A DNA stretch of 46,839 nt from Acidobacteriota bacterium (GTDB lineage: Bacteria > Acidobacteriota > Vicinamibacteria > Vicinamibacterales > UBA2999), in contig JAEUQR010000199.1 of NCBI GenBank assembly GCA_016789705.1, positions 1 through 46,839 on the forward strand, written 5' to 3'. Under the pieces are notes generated by a model. That model saw nothing but the letters and a program-made list of their open reading frames with translations. It ran no database searches and was not told where the DNA came from. The position numbers and the translations under genes are program-made. Below are positions 1 to 10,715 of the stretch, piece by piece. Within the stretch, counting starts at the first letter, position 1, and every line of letters starts with the position of its first letter.

Positions 1-1235
1 TGGTGCGCCTGCCAGTAGCGCCGCGCCGCCTCGCCGATCTCCTGGCGCGTCAGCGCACTCCGCCCCAGTACGTCCAGCGTCTCGACGAGCGTGCGGTGCT
101 CATCGAGGATCGGAATCGCCACCGCCACCGGCGCCGCGCCGGCCGGCCCGAGCGTGCGCCAGCCGCGCGGATCCACCACCGGGATCTCCGGCTGGTGGAC
201 GAGGTCGGTCACGATCGTGGCGCGGCCCGCCGCCATCGCCCGCCACCACGACGCCGACGTCTCGCCGTTCGACGGCCAGCGCATGCAGGCGCAGATGTCG
301 ATCGCGGCGAGATACGCGCCGAGCTCGGCGTCGTCCACGAATCCGGTGACGTGCAGGCGGCCGGCGAGCCCGCGCGCCGCAGCGTCCGCCACGATGTCGT
401 AATGCGCCGCCGTGGCCCCGACGACGAGCAGGTGGAGGTCCGGCCGTCGATCGCCGAGGGCGGCCATCGCCGCGAGCAGTTCCGGCAGGCGCTTCTCCGG
501 GGTGACGCCGCCCACGGCCCCCACCACGACGGCGTCCTGCGGAACGCCGTGCCGGGTGCGGATGGCGGCGGCCGAGGCAGCTGGCGGCGGCTCGAGTGGA
601 TCGGGCACCCCCATCGGCAGCGCGGCGACGTCGACGCCCCACGTGTCCCGCAGGCGGCGTGCAAGGGCCGGGCTGTGCACGGCGGCCAGGCGCGCGCCGC
701 GCAGCACGAGCCGCACGAGCGGCCAGTGGCCGTAGAGCGAACCGCCAAGCCCCGCCTCGAACAGCAGCCCGAGATCGGCGGGCGCGTCGGGATGGTTGGC
801 GCGGAACTCCGCCAGGTAGTCGTCGCGCCGCGGCATCCAGCGCTGGAGCAGCGACTGCGCCCGTGCCTGGTGGATCTGCGCATCGTGCAGCACGACCAGC
901 CCCGGGTAGCGAAACAGGTAGCCCCACATGTAGTCGTGGCACCGCGCGTTCCCGAGCTGGTAGACGGTGAGGTCGTACGGACGGCGTCGCTGCATCCAGA
1001 CGAAGTCGCGGGCGGCGAAGAGAGTGCCGGCCCCGGCGACCGGCCGTTCCGTGAAGACGTCGATGGCGAGACCGCGCGCGCGGAGCAGCGGCAGGACCTC
1101 CGCCGAATAGGCGGCGATCCCCGACGGCGAGGGGGGCATCGGGCTGAACCAGGCCACCCGCAGCGCACCCGCCGTGACGGGTGCCGGCAAATCGTGTGCA
1201 GCGCTGGTCGCGGCACCGAGGGGTGGGAGGGTCAT
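1..1235 (-). CDS. GT-B (family 4-like) glycosyltransferase, 3' end beyond window
   Basis: Reading the minus strand from the ATG at 1235 gives 411 codons with no stop, so the gene runs off the left edge. The N-terminal half has a GT-B acceptor domain with the loop PMPPSPSGIAAYS near residues 33-45. The C-terminal half has the donor-side motif GGVTPEKRLPELLAAM around residues 240-255 and NGETSASWWRAMAAGR further on, which resembles the conserved Glu-containing nucleotide-sugar loop of GT4 enzymes. I infer transfer of a sugar from an activated donor, probably in envelope polysaccharide or glycolipid synthesis; the substrate cannot be read. It is transcribed divergently from the nuo operon. The long open frame on the opposite strand here is only its GC-rich shadow. 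Confidence 0.8.
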   Translation of the reverse strand, partial: MTLPPLGAATSAAHDLPAPVTAGALRVAWFSPMPPSPSGIAAYSAEVLPLLRARGLAIDVFTERPVAGAGTLFAARDFVWMQRRRPYDLTVYQLGNARCHDYMWGYLFRYPGLVVLHDAQIHQARAQSLLQRWMPRRDDYLAEFRANHPDAPADLGLLFEAGLGGSLYGHWPLVRLVLRGARLAAVHSPALARRLRDTWGVDVAALPMGVPDPLEPPPAASAAAIRTRHGVPQDAVVVGAVGGVTPEKRLPELLAAMAALGDRRPDLHLLVVGATAAHYDIVADAAARGLAGRLHVTGFVDDAELGAYLAAIDICACMRWPSNGETSASWWRAMAAGRATIVTDLVHQPEIPVVDPRGWRTLGPAGAAPVAVAIPILDEHRTLVETLDVLGRSALTRQEIGEAARRYWQAH

Positions 1236-1270
1236 GACGGCAGGAACACCAGTAATCGTGGGTAGGGCGT

Positions 1271-1300
1271 TTGACTGTGCCCAGTGTGGTTGACTACCAT
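1271..1300 (+). promoter_or_regulatory. Probable sigma-70-type promoter of the nuo operon
   Basis: TTGACT at 1271-1276 and TACCAT at 1295-1300 are separated by 18 bp. It lies 70 bp upstream of the nuoA start in the divergent spacer. The same spacing and a similar -10 recur at other genes in this window. Confidence 0.55.
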
Positions 1301-1370
1301 CTACGCGACTCTTGCGAAATCCTTCACAAGCGGCGCACCGGCGCGCCTGCGTCTAACGAACGAGAGAACT

Positions 1371-1805
1371 ATGGAAGGCTGGGGCGGTGTCGCACTCATG
1401 GTGGCGCTCGGGGTCGGCTTCGGAGCCGTCAACGTGGTGCTGTCCTACTTTGCGGGCCCGCGGCATCCTACACCCGAAAAAGAAGCGGCGTACGAATGCG
1501 GCATGCCGCCGGTCGGGGATGCGCGGGAGCGTCAGTCGGTCAAGTTCTACCTGATCGCGATGATCTTCCTGCTGTTCGATATCGAAGTGGCGTTCCTCGG
1601 TCCCTGGGCCATGGCGCTGCGCGATCTCGGCTGGCCCGGCTTCATTCAGATCGCCCTCTTCTTCGCCATTCTCGCGGTGGCCTTCATCTACGTGTGGCGC
1701 AAGGGCGTCCTCGACTGGGGTCCCGAAACCGACCCCGACTACGTGCGTCCGCCCAAGCCGGGTCCGGCCGTGGTCAAGAGATACAACTATGGGACTGGAA
1801 ACTGA
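1371..1805 (+). CDS. nuoA: NADH-quinone oxidoreductase subunit A
   Basis: A 144-residue small membrane subunit of complex I with three hydrophobic segments. The family's conserved loop is present: [13 protein letters not shown] followed by [19 protein letters not shown], including the loop Cys that reports the active/deactive state in related enzymes. I chose the ATG at 1371, preceded by GAGAG; an upstream extension to 1284 would add residues not typical of the family. Its 3' end overlaps nuoB by 17 bp. It sits at the membrane-arm/peripheral-arm junction near the quinone site. Confidence 0.93.
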   Translation: MEGWGGVALMVALGVGFGAVNVVLSYFAGPRHPTPEKEAAYECGMPPVGDARERQSVKFYLIAMIFLLFDIEVAFLGPWAMALRDLGWPGFIQIALFFAILAVAFIYVWRKGVLDWGPETDPDYVRPPKPGPAVVKRYNYGTGN

Positions 1806-2268
1806 TCTCCCCGAGATTCCGGTACTCACGACCACGCTCGAGAAGGTCGTGACCTGGAGCCGGCGTTCGGCCATCTGGCCGGTGACGTTCGGCCTGGCGT
1901 GCTGCGCGATCGAGATGATGGCGATGGCCTCGAGCCGCTACGACATCTCGCGTTTCGGCGCCGAGGTGTTCCGCGGTTCGCCGCGGCAATCGGACCTGAT
2001 GATCATCGCCGGCCGCCTGTCGCGCAAGATGGCGCCGGCGCTGCGCCGCATCTACGACCAGATGCCCGAGCCCAAGTGGGTGATCTCGATGGGCGCCTGC
2101 GCGTCGTGCGGCGGCGTGTTCGACAACTACTCCATCGTGCAGGGCTCCGATCAGGTGGTGCCGGTCGACGTCTTCATTCCGGGATGCCCGCCGCGGCCGG
2201 AGTCGGTCCTCTACGGCATCGTGCAGCTGCAGAAGAAGATCGACGCCACGAAGCTGAGGGCGTCGTAG
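1789..2268 (+). CDS. nuoB: NADH-quinone oxidoreductase subunit B (N2 cluster)
   Basis: A 159-residue peripheral-arm subunit that carries the terminal [4Fe-4S] cluster N2 donating to quinone. The ligand pattern is complete: adjacent Cys38-Cys39 in [11 protein letters not shown], Cys104 in GACASCGG and Cys133 in PGCPPRPE. The start overlaps the end of nuoA, indicating translational coupling. N2 normally receives electrons from NuoI, which is not encoded in this operon. Confidence 0.95.
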   Translation: MGLETDLPEIPVLTTTLEKVVTWSRRSAIWPVTFGLACCAIEMMAMASSRYDISRFGAEVFRGSPRQSDLMIIAGRLSRKMAPALRRIYDQMPEPKWVISMGACASCGGVFDNYSIVQGSDQVVPVDVFIPGCPPRPESVLYGIVQLQKKIDATKLRAS

Positions 2269-2272
2269 GGTC

Positions 2273-2836
2273 ATGATGGACGTCCAGCCCCTCATCGACC
2301 AGCTCTCGGCGCTCGTGCCGGGGGTACAGCTCTCGCCCTGTCCGTCGGCGGATACCGACGTCACGCCGGCGCTCTGGGTGTCGGCCGCGCACATCGTGCC
2401 GGTGTGTCTGGCACTCCGCGACACGCCGGGCCTCGAGTTCGTGGCCTTCTCGAACGTCACCGCCGTCGACTACCACCCGAAGCGCGCGCCGCGGTTCGAC
2501 GTCGTCTACCACATCGTCTCGCCCCACCGCCGCACGCGCCTGCGTCTCAAGGTGCAGCTCGGCCTCGACGAGCCGATCGCCTCGGTCACGTCCGTGTGGG
2601 CGGGCGCCGGCTGGTGCGAACGCGAAGTCTACGACCTGTTCGGTATCGTCTTCGAAGGCCACGCGGATCTTCGCCGCCTGATGATGACGGAAGACTGGGT
2701 CGGACACCCGCTCCGGAAGGACTATCCGGTGCAGGTGCGGAAGGACGCCCAGACCTACATGCCTCTGCAGATCACCGCCGAGGAATTCCGGGCGAACATG
2801 GAACGCGATCGCTACTCGCGGACGCGCCCGAAGTAA
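2273..2836 (+). CDS. nuoC: NADH-quinone oxidoreductase subunit C (30 kDa)
   Basis: A 187-residue subunit of the hydrophilic arm, separate from NuoD (the two are fused in E. coli). The signature EREVYDLFGIVFEGHADLRR is present near residues 117-137, followed by GHPLRKDYP. Two in-frame ATG codons, 2273 and 2276, are both possible starts. The next gene, a sugar-phosphate isomerase, begins only 3 bp after the stop. Confidence 0.92.
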   Translation: MMDVQPLIDQLSALVPGVQLSPCPSADTDVTPALWVSAAHIVPVCLALRDTPGLEFVAFSNVTAVDYHPKRAPRFDVVYHIVSPHRRTRLRLKVQLGLDEPIASVTSVWAGAGWCEREVYDLFGIVFEGHADLRRLMMTEDWVGHPLRKDYPVQVRKDAQTYMPLQITAEEFRANMERDRYSRTRPK

Positions 2837-2839
2837 CGG

Positions 2840-3433
2840 ATGACCGCAGGCGACACGGCGCGGCGTGCGCTCGTCATCGAGACGCTCGCGACCACCGCGC
2901 GGCTGCATGCGGCACTCGCTGACGGTCCGGCGGTCGAGGCGATCGCGCGGGCTGGCGAGACCCTCGTACGGGTGCTCGCGGCGGGAGGACAGGTGCTGGC
3001 GTTCGGCAACGGCGGCAGTGCCGCCGATGCCCAGCACTTCGTGGCGGAGCTGGTGGGGCGGTTCGAGCGTGCGCGGCGGGGCTTTCCGGCCGTGGCGCTC
3101 ACGACCGACCCGAGTATCGTGACGGCCGCAGCGAACGATTTCGGGTTCGAGGCGGTCTTCGCCCGGCAGGTCGAGGCGCTCGGGCGCGCCGGCGACCTGG
3201 CGGTGGGGATCACGACGAGCGGCAACTCGCCGAACGTCGTGCGCGGGCTCGAAGCGGCGAAGGCCCGGGGGCTGCGGACGATCGCGCTCACGGGAAACGA
3301 TGGCGGCGCGGCAGGCCGGCTTGCCGAGGTGCACGTGAACGTTCCGGCGGCGGTGACGGCGCGGGTGCAGGAAGCGCACATGACGGTGCTGCACCTGCTC
3401 TGTGCCTTCGTCGACCGGGAAGTGGAAGGCTGA
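2840..3433 (+). CDS. gmhA: Phosphoheptose isomerase (SIS domain)
   Basis: A 197-residue single SIS-domain protein matching the GmhA family, which converts sedoheptulose 7-phosphate to D-glycero-D-manno-heptose 7-phosphate, the first step of ADP-heptose synthesis for LPS. Visible motifs are FGNGGSAADAQHFVAELVGR (residues about 55-74), the second sugar-phosphate loop GITTSGNSPNV, and a C-terminal VQEAHMTVLHLLC helix with the family's conserved His/Glu. It is wedged between nuoC (3 bp gap) and nuoD (2 bp gap), so it must be co-transcribed with complex I. The kinase for the next step is encoded at 18479-19480. A related SIS enzyme such as DiaA is the alternative, but the gmhA-type residues favour the isomerase. 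Confidence 0.85.
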   Translation: MTAGDTARRALVIETLATTARLHAALADGPAVEAIARAGETLVRVLAAGGQVLAFGNGGSAADAQHFVAELVGRFERARRGFPAVALTTDPSIVTAAANDFGFEAVFARQVEALGRAGDLAVGITTSGNSPNVVRGLEAAKARGLRTIALTGNDGGAAGRLAEVHVNVPAAVTARVQEAHMTVLHLLCAFVDREVEG

Positions 3434-3435
3434 GG

Positions 3436-4617
3436 ATGGCTGAAGTACGCACCGAAACGATGACCGTCAACATGGGGCCTCAGCACCCCAGCACGCACGG
3501 CGTGCTGCGGCTCGTGCTCGAGCTCGACGGCGAGACGGTCGTCTCCGTATCTCCCACCATCGGCTTCCTGCACACCGGCATCGAGAAGACCGCCGAGCAG
3601 AAGAAGTGGCAGCAGGTCATCCCGCTCGTCGAGCGCATGGACTACCTGGGGGCCCAGTCGAACAGCCTCGCCTACTGCCTGTCGGTGGAGAAACTGCTCG
3701 GCATGGAGGTGCCGCAGCGCGTCAAGGACATCCGCGTGCTCATCGCGGAGCTGCAGCGCATCAGCAGCCACCTCGTGTGGTTCGGCACGCACGGCATGGA
3801 AATCGGCGCCATCACGGTGATGCTCTACGCATTCCGCGAGCGCGAGATCCTGATGAATCTGAACGAGATGATGGCCGGGTTCCGTTTCTTCCCGAGCTAC
3901 ATCCGCGTCGGCGGCCTGCGCGACGACCTGCCGCGCGGCTTCAAGGAAGCCGTCACCGCCTTCATCGATCGGCTGCCGGGCAAGCTCGACGAATACGAGA
4001 CGATGCTCACGAAGAACCCGATCTGGCTGGACCGCACGCGCGGCGTCGGCACGATCACGCTGGCCGACTGCTACCAGTACGGGCTCTTCGGGCCGATCGC
4101 CCGCGCCGCCGGCGGCGACTACGACGTGCGCCGCGCCTTTCCGTACTCGGGCTACGAGACCTACAAGTTCGACGTCATCGGCGCCAGCAACGGCGACGTC
4201 TACGACCGCTACATCACGCGCGTCGCCGAGATGCGCGAAAGCGTCAAGATCGTCCGCCAGGCGCTCGATCGCATCGAGCCGGTGGGTGAGTGGCAGGTGG
4301 CCGACCGCAAGGTGGCGCCGCCGCCGAAGGACGAGGTCTACACCGAGATGGAAGCGCTGATTCAGCACTTCCTCATCTACTCGCAGGGATTCAACGTGCC
4401 GGCCGGCGAGGCCTACGTGCCGGTCGAGGGGCCGCGCGGCGAGCACGGCTGCTACGTGGTCTCCGACGGCACCAACCGTCCGTGGCGCGTGCACATGCGG
4501 TCGCCCGGTCTCATGGCCAGTCAGGCGCTGCACAAATTCATCGTGGGCGGCATGATCGCGGACGTCGTCGCGGTCATCGGCTCGCTCGACGTGGTCATGG
4601 GAGACGTGGATCGATGA
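3436..4617 (+). CDS. nuoD: NADH-quinone oxidoreductase subunit D (49 kDa)
   Basis: A 393-residue subunit forming the quinone cavity together with NuoB and NuoH; evolutionarily it is the hydrogenase large subunit without its metal site. It opens with MGPQHPSTHGVLRL, the quinone-binding loop containing the conserved His, has TGIEKTAEQKKW and ends with VMGDVDR as usual. The stop TGA overlaps the following ATG (ATGA at 4614-4617). Confidence 0.95.
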   Translation: MAEVRTETMTVNMGPQHPSTHGVLRLVLELDGETVVSVSPTIGFLHTGIEKTAEQKKWQQVIPLVERMDYLGAQSNSLAYCLSVEKLLGMEVPQRVKDIRVLIAELQRISSHLVWFGTHGMEIGAITVMLYAFREREILMNLNEMMAGFRFFPSYIRVGGLRDDLPRGFKEAVTAFIDRLPGKLDEYETMLTKNPIWLDRTRGVGTITLADCYQYGLFGPIARAAGGDYDVRRAFPYSGYETYKFDVIGASNGDVYDRYITRVAEMRESVKIVRQALDRIEPVGEWQVADRKVAPPPKDEVYTEMEALIQHFLIYSQGFNVPAGEAYVPVEGPRGEHGCYVVSDGTNRPWRVHMRSPGLMASQALHKFIVGGMIADVVAVIGSLDVVMGDVDR

Positions 4618-6572
4618 GTTTCCATCCCGCGATGCCCTACGGCACCGAGCGCTGGCATCGCTCGGAGCGCCAGACGCTGCCGGAAGGGCCCGAGTTCTCC
4701 TTCACGCCGGAACGGCGTGCCGAGTTCGAGCGCCTGGCGGCGCAGTATCCCCCCGAACACCGCCGCTCCTCGGTGCTCTACGCGCTCTACCTCGCGCAGG
4801 ATCAGCAGGGCTACATCAGCGCCAACGCGGCGCGTCACGTCGCGGAAGTCGTGGGTATCACGACTGCCGACGTCGAGGACGTGGTCAGCTACTACGTGAT
4901 GTTCCACCGCACGCCGGTGGGGAAGTACGTGCTGCAGGTCTGCACCACGCTCTCGTGCGCCCTGGCCGGCGCCGAGCGTGTCGTCGAGCGGATGGAACAG
5001 GTGCTCGGCGTGAAGCAGGGTGAGACCGACCCGTCGGGCCTCTTCACCATCCAGCAGATGGAATGCCTGGGCGCCTGTGACAAGGCGCCCGTGGTCATGG
5101 TGAACAACGTGCACTGGCACGAGTGCCTGTCGCCCGACGACGTGCCCGCTTTCATCGACGGCATGCGCAAGGACGGCCTGAAGGCGCTGTCGGGCTGCCA
5201 CCTCGACGTCGAATCGCGCACCGACGCAGCGGGCAAGACCACGACGCCGTCGCGCCCGGCGGCGTCGACCGAATACGAGCCGGTGCTCACGAAGTACGCC
5301 TACACGCCCGGCGGCAACACCCTCGAGCACTACGTGCAGCACCAGCAGGGCTACGAGGGCCTGAAGAAGGCGCTGGCGATGACGCCCGATCAGGTCATCG
5401 AAGTCGTGAAGGCCTCCGGCCTGCGCGGCCGTGGCGGCGCCGGCTTCCCGACCGGTCTCAAGTGGCAGTTCGTCGACAAGAAGTCGCCGAAACCGAAGTA
5501 CATCGTCTGCAACGCCGACGAGAGCGAGCCGGGCACCTTCAAGGACCACCTGCTGATGGAGCGCAACCCCCATCTGCTCGTGGAAGGCTGCCTCATCGGC
5601 TGCCACGCCATCGGCTCTCACGCCGCCTACATCTACATCCGCGGCGAGTTCTATCACCTGTTCCCGGCGCTGCAGAAGGCGATCGACGACGCCCGGGCCG
5701 CCGGCTACGTCGGCAAGAACATCCTCGGCAGCGGCTGGGACTGCGAGGTCTACCTGCACCGCGGCGCCGGCGCGTATGAAGCCGGCGAAGAAACGGCGCT
5801 CCTCGATTCGCTCGAAGGGCGGCGCGCGCAGCCGCGCTTCAAGCCGCCGTTCCCCGCCGTGGCGGGGTTGTGGGGCTGCCCGACCGCGGTCAACAACGTC
5901 GAGACGCTGTGCAACGCGCCGCTCATCCTGACGCGCGGCGCCGAGTGGTTCTCGGCCCTCGGGCCGGAGAAGAACGGCGGGCCGAAGCTGTTCTGCATCA
6001 GCGGCCAGGTGAAGCGGCCCGGCGTGTACGAAGCGCCGATGAAGGTGTCGCTCAAGGAACTCATCAACGACTACGCCGGCGGCATGCGCGACGGCCACAC
6101 GATGAAGGCCGTGATTCCCGGCGGCTCGTCGGTGCCGATTCTGCTGCCCGATCAGATCGACATCCCGGCCAGCTTCGACGACGTGCAGAAGGCCGGGTCG
6201 CTGCTCGGCTCGGCAGCCATCATGGTGCTCGACGACACCGTGGACATGGTGTGGCTGGCCGAGAACCTGCTGCACTTCTACCGCCACGAGTCGTGCGGCA
6301 AGTGCACGCCATGCCGCGAGGGCACCGACTGGCTCTATCGCCTGCTGCACCGCATGCTGCACGGCGAGGGCTCGCCCAAGGACATCACGCTGCTGCAGAG
6401 CGTCGCCAGCCAGATCAACGGCAAGACCCTGTGCGCGTTCGGTGATGCGGCGGCCACGCCCGTGCTGACCACGCTCAAGCTCTTCAAGAACGAGTACGAG
6501 GTCTACGCGCGCGGGGAAAAGCCCGCGTCGGCCGACTACCGCGCCAGCCAGCCGGCCGGCGCGCATCACTAG
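4614..6572 (+). CDS. nuoEF: Fused NADH-quinone oxidoreductase subunits E and F
   Basis: One uninterrupted 652-residue frame joins the 24 kDa and 51 kDa subunits. Residues about 35-185 are NuoE, with the [2Fe-2S] ligands Cys110-x4-Cys115 (CTTLSC) and Cys151-x3-Cys155 (CLGAC). A hydrophilic Thr/Ser/Ala linker follows (about 195-215). Residues about 220-640 are NuoF, with the FMN/NADH segment GLRGRGGAGFPTGLKW near 270-285 and the N3 [4Fe-4S] ligands Cys561, Cys564, Cys567 (SCGKCTPC) plus Cys607. The ATG at 4614 overlaps the nuoD stop. An upstream open extension inside nuoD is a shadow. Fusions of this type are known in HoxF-like hydrogenase subunits, but here the neighbours are all complex I genes. 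The product should accept hydride from NADH, yet the usual next carrier, NuoG, is not encoded here. Confidence 0.93.
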   Translation: MSFHPAMPYGTERWHRSERQTLPEGPEFSFTPERRAEFERLAAQYPPEHRRSSVLYALYLAQDQQGYISANAARHVAEVVGITTADVEDVVSYYVMFHRTPVGKYVLQVCTTLSCALAGAERVVERMEQVLGVKQGETDPSGLFTIQQMECLGACDKAPVVMVNNVHWHECLSPDDVPAFIDGMRKDGLKALSGCHLDVESRTDAAGKTTTPSRPAASTEYEPVLTKYAYTPGGNTLEHYVQHQQGYEGLKKALAMTPDQVIEVVKASGLRGRGGAGFPTGLKWQFVDKKSPKPKYIVCNADESEPGTFKDHLLMERNPHLLVEGCLIGCHAIGSHAAYIYIRGEFYHLFPALQKAIDDARAAGYVGKNILGSGWDCEVYLHRGAGAYEAGEETALLDSLEGRRAQPRFKPPFPAVAGLWGCPTAVNNVETLCNAPLILTRGAEWFSALGPEKNGGPKLFCISGQVKRPGVYEAPMKVSLKELINDYAGGMRDGHTMKAVIPGGSSVPILLPDQIDIPASFDDVQKAGSLLGSAAIMVLDDTVDMVWLAENLLHFYRHESCGKCTPCREGTDWLYRLLHRMLHGEGSPKDITLLQSVASQINGKTLCAFGDAAATPVLTTLKLFKNEYEVYARGEKPASADYRASQPAGAHH

Positions 6573-6600
6573 CGCGCTGGAGCCGAGGCACCGAACCGTC

Positions 6601-7701
6601 ATGCTCGACTTCGTCTTCTCCCTGTTCCGACCGCCCTACAACTGGTGGGTCGCCTACGCGGCGATCGTCGGCGTCATCTTCATGGCGCTGCAGATCAGCG
6701 CCGCCGTGATGGTCTACTTCGAGCGCAAGGTCTCGGCGTGGATGCAGCAGCGCTATGGCCCGACGCTCGTCGGCCCGAGCGGCACGCTGCAGCCGATTGC
6801 CGACGTCGTGAAGCTCATATTCAAGGAAGAGCTGCGGCCGAAGGCTGCCGACTCGCTGCTCTTCACGCTGGCGCCCGTCATCTCGGTGGCCACCTGCCTC
6901 ATCGCGTTCGCGCCCGTGCCCTTCGGCGGCTCGACCACGTTCTTTGGCTGGCTCGAGGAGCCGGTGGCGCTCCAGATCGCCGACCTCGACGTCGGCGTGC
7001 TCGTGGTGTTCGCCGTGGCCTCGGTGGGCGTCTACGGCATCGTGCTCGCCGGCTGGGCCAGCAACTCGAAATACGCGCTCCTCGGTGGCCTTCGCAGCTC
7101 GGCGCAGATGATCAGCTACGAACTCGCCTACGGCATGGCCCTCGCCACCGTGGTGCTGCTGGCCGGCTCGATGTCGTTCCGCGAAATCGTGGACGCCCAG
7201 GCCGGCTACTTCGGCTACCTGGTGCTGCCGTCGATCAACATCCCTGACGTGATTCCGCGCTGGAACGTGTTCGCGATGTTCCCGTTCGGGTTCATCGCGT
7301 TCCTGCTCTTCTTCACGGCGGGCGTGGCGGAAACCAACCGCGCGCCGTTCGACTTCCCGGAAGCGGAACAGGAACTCGTGGCCGGCTACCACACGGAATA
7401 CAGCTCGATGCGCTTTGCCATGTTCTTCATGGCCGAGTACATCAACATGGTCACTGTCTCGGCGGTGGCGGTGAACCTCTTCCTTGGCGGCTGGCACTTC
7501 CCGCTGGTGCCCGAGGGCTACGGCTGGATCATGTTCCTCGTGAAGCTGGCCGCGTTGCTCTTCTTCTACCTGTGGCTGCGCTGGACGCTGCCGCGCGTGC
7601 GCTACGACCAGCTCATGACACTCGGCTGGAAGATTCTGCTGCCGGTCGCCACGCTCAATCTGCTGGCTGTCGCGGCGGGGGTGATCGCCTTTGGCCTTTG
7701 A
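6601..7701 (+). CDS. nuoH: NADH-quinone oxidoreductase subunit H
   Basis: A 366-residue polytopic membrane subunit with about eight or nine hydrophobic segments, which anchors the peripheral arm and forms the quinone entry channel. Characteristic motifs are YFERKVSAWMQQRYGP, GWASNSKYALLGGLRSSAQM and AETNRAPFDFPEAEQELVAGYHTEYS. It begins 28 bp after nuoEF, where nuoG would normally stand. Its 3' end overlaps nuoJ by 11 bp, leaving no room for nuoI. Confidence 0.95.
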   Translation: MLDFVFSLFRPPYNWWVAYAAIVGVIFMALQISAAVMVYFERKVSAWMQQRYGPTLVGPSGTLQPIADVVKLIFKEELRPKAADSLLFTLAPVISVATCLIAFAPVPFGGSTTFFGWLEEPVALQIADLDVGVLVVFAVASVGVYGIVLAGWASNSKYALLGGLRSSAQMISYELAYGMALATVVLLAGSMSFREIVDAQAGYFGYLVLPSINIPDVIPRWNVFAMFPFGFIAFLLFFTAGVAETNRAPFDFPEAEQELVAGYHTEYSSMRFAMFFMAEYINMVTVSAVAVNLFLGGWHFPLVPEGYGWIMFLVKLAALLFFYLWLRWTLPRVRYDQLMTLGWKILLPVATLNLLAVAAGVIAFGL

Positions 7702-8215
7702 TCTCATCGCCTTCTACGTCTTTGCCGCCATCACGGTGCTCGGCGCGCTGGCCGTCGTCGGGCAGCGCAACCCCGTCTACAGCGTGGTGGCCATCGTGGG
7801 CTCGTTCTGCGGGCTCTCGGGGCTCTACGTGCTGCTCGACGCGCCGTTCGTGGCGGTCGTGCAGATCATCATCTACGCCGGCGCCATCCTCGTGCTCTTC
7901 CTCTTCACGGTGATGCTGCTCAACGCCAGCCGCGAGGACGGCGCCGAGTGGGATCGCTCGCATCCCTACTACCGTCCCGGTCCGACCCGCCTCGGCGGCG
8001 TGCTGGCGGTGGTGCTGCTTGGACAGCTCCTGTGGGCGATGTCGCGCATCGCCGACACCGGCGGCATCGGCGAGCAGCAGCCGGCGGCATCGAGCGTGCG
8101 GCTGCTCGGCCGCGTGCTCTTCACCGACTACATGTTCGCCTTCGAAGTGACGTCCATCCTCATCATCGCGGCGATGGTCGGCGCGGTCGTGCTGGCCGGC
8201 AGAAAGGGGAACTGA
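7691..8215 (+). CDS. nuoJ: NADH-quinone oxidoreductase subunit J
   Basis: A 174-residue membrane subunit with five hydrophobic segments. The family signature FVAVVQIIIYAGAILVLFLFTVMLL contains the Tyr/Gly pi-bulge helix that links the quinone site to the proton channels. The start is TTG at 7691: an in-frame stop lies just upstream at 7682-7684, and the next start codon would delete the first helix. It overlaps the end of nuoH. Confidence 0.9.
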   Translation: MAFDLIAFYVFAAITVLGALAVVGQRNPVYSVVAIVGSFCGLSGLYVLLDAPFVAVVQIIIYAGAILVLFLFTVMLLNASREDGAEWDRSHPYYRPGPTRLGGVLAVVLLGQLLWAMSRIADTGGIGEQQPAASSVRLLGRVLFTDYMFAFEVTSILIIAAMVGAVVLAGRKGN

Positions 8216-8218
8216 GCC

Positions 8219-8521
8219 ATGGTTCCCATCACGCATTACCTCATTCTCTCGGGCATCCTCTTCGCCATCGGCACCGCGGGCGTGTTCCTGCGGCGCAACG
8301 TCATCACGCTGCTGCTCTCGGTCGAAGTGATGCTGAATGCCGTGAACCTCTCGTTCGTGGCCTTCGGCCGCCAGTTCGGCACGGTGGACGGGCAGATCAT
8401 CACCTTCTTCGTCATGACGGTGGCTGCCGCCGAGGCTGCCGTCGGCCTGGCGATCGTCATCGCACTCTTCCGCCATCGGGAATCGCTCAGCCCCGAGGCG
8501 TTCACGAACCTCAAGTGGTGA
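8219..8521 (+). CDS. nuoK: NADH-quinone oxidoreductase subunit K
   Basis: A 100-residue, three-helix subunit of the proton channel chain. Conserved glutamates are visible in [13 protein letters not shown] and [17 protein letters not shown], the pair typical of NuoK. It starts at the ATG 3 bp after nuoJ and ends 4 bp before nuoL. Confidence 0.94.
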   Translation: MVPITHYLILSGILFAIGTAGVFLRRNVITLLLSVEVMLNAVNLSFVAFGRQFGTVDGQIITFFVMTVAAAEAAVGLAIVIALFRHRESLSPEAFTNLKW

Positions 8522-8525
8522 CGCC

Positions 8526-10711
<2,186 letters not shown>

Positions 10712-10715
<4 letters not shown>

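Noticed and set aside
3-1265. A 420-codon open frame on the plus strand at the left edge
   Set aside because: It is antisense to the glycosyltransferase, whose minus-strand translation shows clear GT-B motifs; the plus-strand product is Arg/His-rich low complexity.
4290-4613. N-terminal extension of the nuoEF frame into nuoD
   Set aside because: It overlaps conserved nuoD sequence in another frame and has no similarity to NuoE. The ATG at 4614 overlapping the nuoD stop is the credible start.
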